Shown: positions 55,751 to 64,000 of the stretch, in pieces
Numbering within the stretch: position 1 is the stretch's first letter
Layout of the letters: every line of letters starts with the position of its first letter
NCBI GenBank assembly: GCA_002355935.1
Contig: AP017895.1
Span: 558,001 to 622,000 of the forward strand
Length of the DNA: 64,000 bases
Direction of reading: 5' to 3'
Origin: Rothia aeria
GTDB taxonomy: Bacteria > Actinomycetota > Actinomycetes > Actinomycetales > Micrococcaceae
The notes under the pieces: model-generated
The model's input: the letters and a program-made list of their open reading frames with translations, nothing else
Told to the model about the DNA's origin: nothing
The model's database searches: none
Translations under genes and position numbers: made by a program

Positions 55751-58456
55751 CTAATAATCACTGAGGTTGCACAACACCATGAAATCACCAAGAACCGCCA
55801 GCTGCTGCGCCGTGGCGGGCACAAACCGGTGGATCGTACTCGAACACACCAGCACCGAACACCACTGCCCGCGTGAAATCGCCACATTCAGCCTGTTCGG
55901 CGACAGCAAGAACTCCGCCCCACGCCCCGAAGCCCCAGCATTAGAAGCCGCCAACGACACCACCGTCACCGGCGCCTGCTGACCCTGAAACTTATCAACC
56001 GTACCCACGCGCACACCGTGCCCCTGCGCATCCCGCAAACCGGCGCGTTCCAGATGCTGCACAATCGTATCAACCTGCGCATTGTAGGCGGCGACCACCA
56101 CAATATCATCGCCCGTTAACGCCCGGACAGCCCCATCGCCAGCATCCCACCTGGCACCCACAAACTCCTGCGCCAGGCGCACCACCTCAGCTGCCTCGAC
56201 CTCCGAACGCACCGTACACCGCCGGTGAGACACCGGAACCACCTGCAGCCCCGGATCCCGACCCTCAAGATGCCGCAGCGCAGCAGCCGGTGCCGAGGCC
56301 AGGCGCCCACCATAGCTGAGCCGAGACACCGGCGCACACAGCTGCGGATGCATCCGCCAGCTCACCGGCAAAAAATACCCGAAACGCTCATCCACAGTGG
56401 GAGCATCACCCGAAAGCCAGCTGAGAGTCGAAATATCCACCGGGTACGGGTGCGGGGCAGACGACACCTGCGGCAGCTGCTGCGGATCCCCCAACAGCAG
56501 TAGGTTACGGGCCGAACGGGCAACCGCCAGCGTATTCGCCAGCGAAAACTGTCCCGCCTCATCAACCACCAGAAGATCCAAAGACGCCTGCTCAAACAGA
56601 GAAGCATTCGAAAAATTCCAGGCGGTACCACCGAATACGAAACCCTCCCCGTTAGCGCCGCCCGCGCACCGCTGCTGAACCGTGGCGCGAGACCACTCAG
56701 CCCACGGAAAATCCGGCCTCTGGGAAGTCCCCGCCAATTTAGCGACCCGCTCAGCAGGGAACAGCCCGCGCTCAACCACTGCCGCGAGCATATTCTCAAC
56801 CACTGCATGCGACTGCGCCACCACGCCCACCCGCCAGCCAGCAGCCACCAGAGACGCAATCACATGCGAACCCAAGAACGTCTTCCCCGAACCAGGCGGG
56901 CCCTGCACCGCCACATACGAAGAGTCCAGCGCACACACCGCCGCGTGCACCGCCCGCACCATCGGTAAATCCTCACCCGAAAAATCAGCCTCAGTCGGCA
57001 GAGAACCGCCAGTCACAAGGCGCGGCGGGCGGCGATACAAAATATCCAACGCCGCCGCCGAGACGCCCCCAGTCGCAGGCTCAATAGCCTCACCCGGTGA
57101 ACCCTCAACCCCCACAGCCTCTGAGGCTGGAAGCACATCCGGCAGAGACGCATCCACAGAACGCGCAAAATCCTGCAGCGACTGCTCCAACGCCACCGTA
57201 GGAACCGTCGCCGCAGGAGCCAAAGCCACCGGCAGTGCCTCATGCGGTTCATCCTTCACCCGAATGCGCTCCTCAACCACGAGCACCACCCGGGCCAAAC
57301 CATCCGCGCTCACAGGCTCTTCGGCAGGGGCCGCCTCCAGCAGGTGCGCCCCGAAAAACCCCACCCGCGCCACAGTGCGCGGCACATACGCACCCGGGTT
57401 AGCGTGCCGGAACGTGTTTACCTGCGACTCCATCGCATCCACCGCCCGGGCGGGTGCGTGGGCGGCCTCATACATCACATACAGCGCCTTATCACGCCCT
57501 ACTTTGAGTGCGCTGCCCTCACCCACAAGAGCTACCGCACGCAAAACCCGCACCTGCCCTGAACCGACCGTGGCCTTCTGCCAATCAGAAGTCACCTGAA
57601 CCGACTCAAATACCGCACAATCCCGCGAACCAGCCCACGACGCCACCGGCTCATACAGGCGCCGCATATGCTCACGCCAGAACGGGGCGCGCTCACGGCG
57701 GTGATAGTTCGTCGCAGCCAGGGCAAACGCCAGAGTACGCTCATCCTCCGTGAAATGGGTTGGCTCTTTCGCTCTTTCCAGCGCCTGCAGGCGCTCATCC
57801 AGCTGCTGCTGGATCAGGTGCCACTCATCCTCCGACTCAACCGGTGCGGGTACCGGGTAGCCGCCCTCGAGAGCCTCAGTGGTGCGATCGGGTTCTGCCG
57901 TGTCGGGTTCGTCTGCCTCAACCTGCTCAGGGGCGGGCAGCTGAACCTCGGCGCCTTCCAAACGGGCGCAGGCATCACAAGTGCCGCAGGCAAACACATC
58001 CGGGATATTTTTTGAGTCTGCACCCTCACGAATGGCGCGGGCCAGCTGTTCGAGACGGGCGAGCATCCCACGAAATATCGGCAGGATACGCGCCGCCGCA
58101 ACGCTCTGTCCCGAACCGTCCTGATCCGCAGCGTGAATCTCAAAAGTATGCGGGGCCGGGCGGCTGCCCAGCTCGGGGGCGTTACGCAGTAAGTGCAGCA
58201 AGGATGCGGCACCCAGCAGGTCACGTACCTCGTCCCCGCTGTGCTCAAGACGCAGCACGTCGCCCGGTTCCGTACCCAACACCCGGTTCACGGCCTCGAA
58301 GGTTTCATGTTTGCGGCGGGCGAGCTCATCCGCGCCCGGTGCGGGGCGTGCCCGTATGTCCTCATAAAGCGCGATTTCGCAGATATGGGTGCGTATCGCA
58401 TCGTCCAGAGAATACGTAAATGGTTCACTCGCTGCGGAGAACAGCCACAGGCTCAC
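55751..58456 (-). CDS. UPF1-like SF1B helicase, TM0106-related
   Basis: 901 aa. Walker A VQGPPGSGKTFLGSHV, Walker B LLVVDEAGQFSLA, LLLLGDPQQLPQV, VGTVDKFQGQQAPVTVVSLA and LNVAISRGQW are motifs of DNA2/UPF1 helicases. The middle (AATNYHRRERAPFWREHMRR) resembles the linker of TM0106-type nuclease-helicases, but the N-terminal RecB-like nuclease seems missing or degenerate; a CGTCDAC cysteine cluster remains. GTG start with GGAGGGG ahead, 3 bp after dac. No frame break seen. Confidence 0.8.
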   Translation of the reverse strand: MSLWLFSAASEPFTYSLDDAIRTHICEIALYEDIRARPAPGADELARRKHETFEAVNRVLGTEPGDVLRLEHSGDEVRDLLGAASLLHLLRNAPELGSRPAPHTFEIHAADQDGSGQSVAAARILPIFRGMLARLEQLARAIREGADSKNIPDVFACGTCDACARLEGAEVQLPAPEQVEADEPDTAEPDRTTEALEGGYPVPAPVESEDEWHLIQQQLDERLQALERAKEPTHFTEDERTLAFALAATNYHRRERAPFWREHMRRLYEPVASWAGSRDCAVFESVQVTSDWQKATVGSGQVRVLRAVALVGEGSALKVGRDKALYVMYEAAHAPARAVDAMESQVNTFRHANPGAYVPRTVARVGFFGAHLLEAAPAEEPVSADGLARVVLVVEERIRVKDEPHEALPVALAPAATVPTVALEQSLQDFARSVDASLPDVLPASEAVGVEGSPGEAIEPATGGVSAAALDILYRRPPRLVTGGSLPTEADFSGEDLPMVRAVHAAVCALDSSYVAVQGPPGSGKTFLGSHVIASLVAAGWRVGVVAQSHAVVENMLAAVVERGLFPAERVAKLAGTSQRPDFPWAEWSRATVQQRCAGGANGEGFVFGGTAWNFSNASLFEQASLDLLVVDEAGQFSLANTLAVARSARNLLLLGDPQQLPQVSSAPHPYPVDISTLSWLSGDAPTVDERFGYFLPVSWRMHPQLCAPVSRLSYGGRLASAPAAALRHLEGRDPGLQVVPVSHRRCTVRSEVEAAEVVRLAQEFVGARWDAGDGAVRALTGDDIVVVAAYNAQVDTIVQHLERAGLRDAQGHGVRVGTVDKFQGQQAPVTVVSLAASNAGASGRGAEFLLSPNRLNVAISRGQWCSVLVCSSTIHRFVPATAQQLAVLGDFMVLCNLSDY

Positions 58457-58459
58457 GTG

Positions 58460-59988
58460 CTACTTCCCCTCCGTCGGTGCCGGTTCGCCAGCGGGCGCCA
58501 ACGTAACAGGAGCGTTCGAGGTGGACGTATCGGTGGCCTTCGGGGACTCTGCGGGCTTGGCGGACTCAGAGGGTGAGTGCTCCCCAGCGGAGTGCGAAGA
58601 ATCCGAAGGGGACGGGGAAGGCTTAGGCGCCCGGTCGCTAATGACCGCAGCGGCAGCATCTGCCACCTTCTTCGCCTGCGGCAGCCCACCGATGCTGTCT
58701 GTATCGTTCAAAATCAGCGCAAATATAAGGCGCGTACCGTCTGGGCGGGTAGTGTACCCCGCCAACGCAACCACCGTGAACAGGGTGCCGGTTTTTGCCC
58801 GCACATGCCCGCGCGCATCCACAGCGTCGGGCTCAGTAAAACGTTCTTTGAGGGTGCCGGTTTTACCCGCCACCGGCAGCCCCTGCAGCAGCTCCTCGTG
58901 CCGGGGATGCTCTAACAGCTTGGCCAACGCCTGAACCAGCATGCGCGCCGTCACCCTATTCTCCAGGGACAGCCCGCACACATCCGCCTGTTTCAGATGC
59001 TCGGTAGTCACCCCGGCGGCCTCAATTTTTTCACGCACCAGCTTCTGCGCCTCCTCAGCGCTGCCCTGCCGGCCCGCCGCGATCGCCGCGTTCCGGGTGA
59101 GCGCCTCAGCGAGGGTATTATCGGATTCGAGCATCATGTGCTGCGCTTGCTGAAGAGCCGTCGCCGATTCGACGCTGGCAATTTCGGTGGCATCCGATGG
59201 TTTAGTCCGCTTATCTTTACGCTCAAACGAATAACCATGCGGTTCGCCCGCTTTATTTAGTGCATCCACAAACGCCTGCTGCGCCGCCGAGGCCGCATCG
59301 GTAGGCCGTGCCGGTGTGCCGTAGGGGCCAGACTTGCCGGCAATAGTGTGAGAATCCAGCGCAATTGGCGAAATCCCGGTTATTTGACCGGAATCAATAT
59401 CTGGTTTCTCCCACCCCGGGTTCAGTTCAGGACCCGTATAGATGGAGGTATCCAGAAAGACCGGGAACTTACCTTTTTCGGTCTTGGCAGACCGCAGGCT
59501 CTCAACGCACGCCCCCGCGAGCGTCCCCAGCCCCGCATAACCATTCACTGCATCCTTTTTGGAGTCACCCGCGCCCAGCATCGTATCCCCGCCCGCGATG
59601 AGAGTAAGCTCGTTTCCGTTACGCGCCACACTTGTTTTAAAACGCGTCCCCAGATCTATGCTGTGCGCCAACGCCAGATACGTGAGAACCTTCATAGCTG
59701 ATGCGGCCGCACGCGGCTCGTTCTCGCCCTCGCCGTACACTATGTTCCCGTCGGTGTGTGTGACCAGTGCCGAACGATGCGCCCCGGCACGATCCGCTAA
59801 AAGCTTCTGCAGCTGAGGAAACTCCGGGGCAGCGGCGGAGGCCTCAGGGGCAGCCGACTCCGCGGTGTTTTGAGGCGACTGTTCGGGCTGCTCCTCACGG
59901 GCGCATGCCGCCAGGGCTGCCAGCGGCACAAGGGAAAAAGAACGGTGCGGCGGGTAGGGTGTGAACGGAGTGTTTGACGAAAGCGCAT
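58460..59988 (-). CDS. dacB: D-alanyl-D-alanine carboxypeptidase/endopeptidase, PBP4 type (frame broken)
   Basis: Trims peptidoglycan stem peptides outside the cell. Active site: SAMK (SxxK), ESDNTLAE (SxN), GKTGTL/AKTGTL (KTG). The N terminus is restored by one T in CTTTTTCCC near 59943-59948: MRFRQTLRSHPTRRTVLFSL leads to lipobox LAAC, so it is probably a lipoprotein of about 509 aa. TATGCT ends six bases before the ATG at 59988. Ser/Pro-rich C-terminal tail. Divergent from ppa. Confidence 0.88.
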
Positions 59989-60081
59989 CTTTAGAGCATA
60001 ACGCGCGCGGTACAATAGGTACGATTCCGGCGCACCGAGCGTGACGGAAAACAGCAAGAACACAGTAAGAGAGAGGTTCCC

Positions 60082-60567
60082 ATGGAACTCGACGTCACCA
60101 TTGAAATCCCCAGCGGCTCGCGCGTGAAATACGAAATAGACCACGAAACCGGCCGCCTGCGCCTGGACCGTGTGCTATTTACCTCAATGCAGTACCCCAC
60201 CGCATACGGCTACTTTGAGAATACCCTCGGCGAAGACGGGGATCCGCTGGATGCGATGGTCATGATTGATGTTGACGTTCTGCCCGGTGTGATTGTTGAG
60301 GCGCGCCCCGTGGCCGTGTTCAATATGACCGACGAAGCCGGTGGTGACGCGAAGGTGCTGTGCGTGCCCTCAGATAAGCGCTACGACCACATTAAAACCC
60401 TGGCGGACGTGCCCGAGCAGCTCAAAGCCGAGATTCAACACTTCTTCGAACGCTACAAGGACCTGGAACCCGGCAAATGGGTCAAGGGTGAAGGTTGGGA
60501 TGATTTGCCTGCCGCGGAGAAGATGGTTCAGGAGGCAATCGACCGCTTCGCCGCAGAGTGCCACTAG
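60082..60567 (+). CDS. ppa: Inorganic pyrophosphatase
   Basis: 161 aa soluble family I enzyme. EIPSGSRVKYEID, YPTAYGYFENTLGEDGDPLDAMVMIDVD (split across metal-binding loop: GEDGDPLD) and KRYDHIKTLADVP. AGAGAGG precedes the ATG. Hydrolyses pyrophosphate. Monocistronic, with a long terminator. Confidence 0.95.
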   Translation: MELDVTIEIPSGSRVKYEIDHETGRLRLDRVLFTSMQYPTAYGYFENTLGEDGDPLDAMVMIDVDVLPGVIVEARPVAVFNMTDEAGGDAKVLCVPSDKRYDHIKTLADVPEQLKAEIQHFFERYKDLEPGKWVKGEGWDDLPAAEKMVQEAIDRFAAECH

Positions 60568-60596
60568 GTCTCACGCGCGTTCCTCATAACTTCGGG

Positions 60597-60643
60597 GCGG
60601 AAATCTGCAGTCGCTAAAGGGCACGCCCGCTGCAGATTTCCGC
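60597..60643 (+). terminator. Terminator of ppa
   Basis: GCGGAAATCTGCAG and CTGCAGATTTCCGC form a perfect 14-bp stem. Confidence 0.8.
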
Positions 60644-60696
60644 TCCTGCTTTTGTGCGGGTGTTTTCCATTTGCCACACCTTGCATTTTTCCGAAG

Positions 60697-60761
60697 AATA
60701 GTTCGGATTTACTGTATTTTTAGTCTTCTCGTGGTGTAAAATTCTTAAAAACCGAACTATT
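60697..60761. promoter_or_regulatory. Putative HipB operator
   Basis: AATAGTTCGG (60697-60706) and CCGAACTATT (60752-60761) are perfect inverted repeats bracketing the hipBA promoter region. Confidence 0.6.
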
Positions 60762-60805
60762 ATTCGTATTTTTAAGGGGGCTGCGGCCATCACGCCGCAC
60801 ACACG

Positions 60806-61033
60806 ATGGCTTTCCACGCAGAAGAGTTTGCTCAGAACTTCGGGCAGCGAGTGCGGCGCATCCGTAAGGAAGAACGGCTGACCCAGCTGGAACTTTCCTA
60901 TATGGTGGGTGTAAGCGATAAAACGATTCGTGATATTGAACGTGGTAAATCGGGACCATCTTTTGGGTCTGTGCTCAAAACCGCTGAAGTGCTGGGTATA
61001 TACCTCGTTGTAGAAGGTGCAGATCATGCTTAA
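60806..61033 (+). CDS. hipB: HipB-like XRE-family antitoxin
   Basis: 75 aa. LTQLELSYMVGVSDKTIRDIERGKSGPSF is the helix-turn-helix, as in HipB. Overlaps the hipA start by 8 bp, a classic toxin-antitoxin layout. Likely represses the operon through the 60697/60752 inverted repeats. The ribosome-binding site is weak and the start could be slightly different. Confidence 0.85.
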   Translation: MAFHAEEFAQNFGQRVRRIRKEERLTQLELSYMVGVSDKTIRDIERGKSGPSFGSVLKTAEVLGIYLVVEGADHA

Positions 61034-62208
61034 TCGCGAGCTCCTCAGGGCAGACATCTATAAAGCGGGACATCTAGCCGCGCGGCTCACACGGCACAGT
61101 GATTATTCTGTTCACTTCGCTTACTTGCCGGGATATACAGGTGAACCTCTTGCTTGGTCTTTACCTTTAGGCATAGAGCGGGTGACACCTCAGAGCACTC
61201 TTCCTAATTTCTTTACTAATCTCTTGCCGGAGGGATACCGCCTGAACGCCCTTGCAGCGAGCCTAAAAACCAGCAAAAGCAATGAGTTAACTCTTCTGTT
61301 AGCTCTGGGATCTGATGTGCCAGGGGACGTTCAGATTGTTCCCGAGGGGAAGCCCCTCAAGAAGTTCCTGCCACGCTTGTCGAGGATGTTGAAACAGTAT
61401 CATTTCACGACCTAATGGGAGTTATAGATCGTAAAAGTTTACCTGGTGTGCAGACAAAATTCAGTGCCCGCGTAAGTACTTTAATGCGGACTCTGCCCGT
61501 GAATTGGCGCAGTGAAGAAGCTCTTCTGAAGGTAAGCCCTGAGCGTATACCTTACCTAGTCGAAAACGAGTATGAACATTTACGTGCCGCCTCCAACCTC
61601 AAAATCCCTGTGGCTCAGAGCACTCTCATCTATGATCGGGAGAATACACCAGGGCTTCTCATCTCGCGGTTTGATCGTGGCCCTCAAGGGGAACGTTATG
61701 CTTTGGAAGACGCAGCTCAGATTCTTGATATTCCTCCCGCCGCCAATATAGTGCAGACGGTGACGTTACCAGTGAATCTCTTCTGACAGCAGTGTCAGAA
61801 CGCGCGGCATCCCCTGCGCTTGCTGCCCGTAATATATATGTGCAATTTCTATATGCCTGGCTTACCGGTAATGGGGATTTGCACGCCAAAAATATTTCTC
61901 TGCTCAAAACACCAGAGAAAGGGTGGCATGTCTCTCCCATGTATGATGTGCCAAATTCGTGGGTTTATTTCAAAGACGATATGGCGCTCAGCGTAAATTC
62001 ACGTGTTAAAAACTTGAAGAAACGCGATTGGGATGCACTTGCTCACTGCGCAGGAATCCCCGAAAAGATGCAGCGGTCTCTGCACAAAACCGCTCTGAAA
62101 GCGGCAGCTGGAGTGTTGTGGGACCGGCTACCGTTTACCGGCTCACAACGGTATGGGGTGGAACGGGAATTGAGCCATCGTCGGTGGGAACTTGAGAAGT
62201 ATCTATGA
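61026..62208 (+). CDS. hipA: HipA-type serine/threonine kinase toxin (two frame breaks)
   Basis: About 394 aa. LPNFFTNLLPEGYRLNALA (N domain), LPGVQTKFSARV and SPERIPYLVENEYEHL (P-loop region), and NGDLHAKNISLL (catalytic HipA motif GDxHxKN) after repair. Break 1 near 61351-61356: adding one base in CTCAAGAAGTT gives PLKEVPATLVEDVETVSFHD. Break 2 near 61745-61748: adding one A in CAATATA gives PPAAKYSADGDVTSESLLTA. Member of the hipBA module, by family a translation-inhibiting kinase. Confidence 0.85.
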
Positions 62209-62237
62209 TGCCTCGGGCGTGCGCTCAATAGGCTAAC

Positions 62238-62288
62238 CTGTGAGCAGATAAGATTTTCCTACCCCGAGTTCAGTTTTCTTGCTCACCA
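62238..62288. repeat. Degenerate copy of the intergenic repeat
   Basis: GTGAGCAGATAAGATTTTCCTACC ... TTGCTCAC (20 bases at a time match the 20801 element's arm GAGCAGGTAGGATTT). Weak. Confidence 0.35.
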
Positions 62289-62383
62289 TTGTTAGGGGAG
62301 CGGGGCGTGTTGTTGCTTCCTGAGAAAAACACGCTCGCCGTGAAACTGTTGGCACCAGCACCGCCGCAACCAGCGGCGGCAAC

Positions 62384-62389
62384 TACACT
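62384..62389 (+). promoter_or_regulatory. -10 box of leaderless metalloprotease gene
   Basis: TACACT ends six bases before the ATG at 62396. Confidence 0.5.
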
Positions 62390-62395
62390 GTGCAT

Positions 62396-63532
62396 ATGAG
62401 TGAGAACAGCATCCAAGACCTGTTGAACCCCGAGGCAGTCACCAAAATTGTAGGCACCCTAGCACCCGCCGGGCCGCGCATCGCCCCCGACAAGATGCGG
62501 CAGGCGGTAGAATCTATCCGCGCCGCAGCCGAAGTGTCCGTCGATCACGTGCATCGCATCACCGGGCTTGAAGCTGCTCACAACCTACGCGACTCGCAGG
62601 TGCTCGTGACCGACCGCAGCACCTGGGCGAAAGCTAACGCGCAGGCGTTCTCGGTCATGCTCGAACCCGTCTTACGTGCCCCGCTGGAAAAAATAAGGCA
62701 GAAAAACCCTGCCGCGCTCAGCATCACCAGGTACGGTATCGCCACCGAAGTCGGCAGTATCCTTGCGTACCTTTCAACCCGCGTGCTCGGACAGTACGAG
62801 CCGTATGCGGCACTCGCCGGGTATGGTGCTGCGGGCGGGCGTCTGATGCTGGTGGCACCGAATATTCTGGCGGTTGAAAAAGAGCTCAATGTTGAGCCCG
62901 AAGATTTCCGTCTGTGGGTGTGCCTGCACGAGCAGACGCACCGGGTGCAGTTCGCCGCCGCGCCGTGGCTGCGTGACTACTTCCTGAACAAGATCGCGCA
63001 GCTTGGTGATAGCGTGAGCACAGGCTTGAGCATTAAAGACGCGCTCGTCGCCTCCAAAGGCGCCCGCACCGATGAGGCTGATAACGAGCCGCAAATTGGT
63101 GAGCAGCTTGCCGCCCTGGCAAAAACACCCGCCCGTGCCAAACAGATCGCCAGCGAGATCACTGCCGTCATGAGCCTCCTGGAGGGGCACGCGAACGTGA
63201 TCATGGATGCCGTTGACGCCGAGATAGTGCCGACCGTCAAAACAATTCGCCGCCGGTTCAACCGGCGCTCCGAGACGCAGAAACTCGTAACCCGCCTCAT
63301 TTCGCGCCTGCTTGGGCTGCACCGCAAAGCCGCGCAGTACCGCGATGGGCAGAAGTTCGTGCAGCATATTGTGGATGCGGTCGGCATGGAACGCTTCAAC
63401 GTCGTGTGGGAGCGGCCCGAGAACCTGCCGACCGAGCGGGAGATTCACAACCCGGACGCCTGGATGAAGCGCGTGCTGGATGAGGGGTCAGAGGTGACCA
63501 GTGCGGTTAAACATGGAGAAACCACCGAGTAG
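62396..63532 (+). CDS. Zinc-dependent metalloprotease (DUF2342 family)
   Basis: 378 aa. LHEQTHRVQF contains HExxH, and LLEGHANVIMD, some 100 residues later, supplies the third ligand. Its position between dac/ppa and tilS is conserved in actinobacteria. Formerly annotated as F420-biosynthesis-associated. Substrate unknown. Likely leaderless start. Confidence 0.85.
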   Translation: MSENSIQDLLNPEAVTKIVGTLAPAGPRIAPDKMRQAVESIRAAAEVSVDHVHRITGLEAAHNLRDSQVLVTDRSTWAKANAQAFSVMLEPVLRAPLEKIRQKNPAALSITRYGIATEVGSILAYLSTRVLGQYEPYAALAGYGAAGGRLMLVAPNILAVEKELNVEPEDFRLWVCLHEQTHRVQFAAAPWLRDYFLNKIAQLGDSVSTGLSIKDALVASKGARTDEADNEPQIGEQLAALAKTPARAKQIASEITAVMSLLEGHANVIMDAVDAEIVPTVKTIRRRFNRRSETQKLVTRLISRLLGLHRKAAQYRDGQKFVQHIVDAVGMERFNVVWERPENLPTEREIHNPDAWMKRVLDEGSEVTSAVKHGETTE

Positions 63533-63685
63533 TCCCAGGGCGGGTTATGCGACAAAACCGCGCGACATCTCAATATACCGGCGTGCTTGATAATGCGTAA
63601 TTCGCTGCTGCGTCTGCCGCGAGGATCAAAGGGATTTGCGAATAGATTTTGTCGTAGCGGCATGTACAACAGAGAAGGACAACAC

Positions 63686-64000
63686 ATGCAACATGGACGG
63701 CAGGGGCGGCTGCATCCGGGGTGGGGAAGGCTCGCCGGGAACTGGCTCGCGCGCTGACGAACCTGCTGGGTGAAGGCACCATCAAGGGGACCGGGCGTGC
63801 GCGGCGAGACTCGACCGTATCGCAGCAGGGCGCAGAAACCGAGAAACCCCTCGTGCTGGTTGCATGCAGCGGTGGGCCAGATTCGCTCGCGCTCGCCTGC
63901 ATTGCTGCGCATTTTGCGCGTCGTTCCGATGTGCGTGTGGGCGCCGTCGTGGTCGATCACGGACTGCAAGCCGACTCCGCCGAGGTTGCCGCATCCACCG
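63686..64000 (+). CDS. tilS: tRNA(Ile)-lysidine synthase, N-terminal part (frame broken)
   Basis: Essential enzyme that modifies the CAU anticodon of tRNA-Ile. [20 protein letters not shown] contains the SGGxDS PP-loop; [15 protein letters not shown] follows. The frame breaks near 63717-63720: adding one G to GGGG gives [21 protein letters not shown]. Start at 63686 (AAGG upstream). Runs off the right edge. Confidence 0.88.

Noticed and set aside
56682-57599. 305-codon open frame opposite the helicase
   Set aside because: Composition mirrors the antisense of a Gly/Ala-rich coding strand; the helicase motifs on the minus strand are decisive.

Overview
The window looks like chromosomal DNA of a Micrococcaceae actinobacterium. 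My best guess is Rothia, close to R. dentocariosa or R. aeria. The reasons are the moderate GC content, the actinobacterial gene orders (csoR-copZ-copA; ppa / dac / zinc metalloprotease / tilS; Asp23-DUF2273-DUF6286-sigma), and many genes that start with no leader just downstream of a TANNNT box. A perfect 16-bp parS palindrome (17218..17233) suggests the replication origin is not far away. The genus is an inference; no 16S gene is present.

Layout. 1-4.9 kb: end of pabB, a HAD phosphatase, two proline-rich 4-TM membrane proteins, pyrE and a SPOUT RNA methyltransferase. 4.9-9.7 kb: ornithine cyclodeaminase, amino-acid permease, a small hypothetical gene and class II fructose-bisphosphate aldolase. 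9.8-13.7 kb: three more members of the proline-rich membrane family and a related charged membrane protein. 13.8-22.5 kb: ArsD-like protein with a Cys tail, PTS EIIA, Tat-exported GDPD, parS, DUF6891, a TetR/YhgE efflux pair with two matching operators, an S4 protein and a MATE pump. 22.6-27.1 kb: an eight-gene Asp23/Gls24 envelope-stress operon that carries its own ECF sigma factor, plus GlsB. 27.5-34.7 kb: small hypotheticals, two nitroreductases, an O-methyltransferase and the copper operon csoR-copZ-hyp-copA. 34.8-41.5 kb: orphan MNT nucleotidyltransferase, pta, thiamine-binding MTH1187 protein, spermidine-synthase-like protein, pheA and serS. 41.5-48 kb: a 42-aa peptide gene between direct repeats, lipid kinase, a GAP-family exporter with TetR, exonuclease III, a hydrolase lacking its expected His, and hypotheticals. 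48-54.6 kb: butanediol dehydrogenase, a manganese-type ABC transporter with MntR, MarR with a glycine-rich tail, DCC protein. 54.9-64 kb: HTH protein, UPF1-like helicase, PBP4-type carboxypeptidase, ppa, HipBA, DUF2342 metalloprotease and the start of tilS.

Quality warning: I count at least 25 reading-frame breaks. Each is repaired by adding a single base, nearly always in a homopolymer run, and several fall in essential genes (fba twice, tilS). This pattern points to base-calling deletions rather than real pseudogenes, so broken genes are annotated here as whole CDSs with the break position noted.

The most interesting material is the lineage-specific proline-rich membrane family, the Asp23-sigma operon, the 42-aa peptide locus, the cruciform intergenic repeat family and the widespread leaderless starts.
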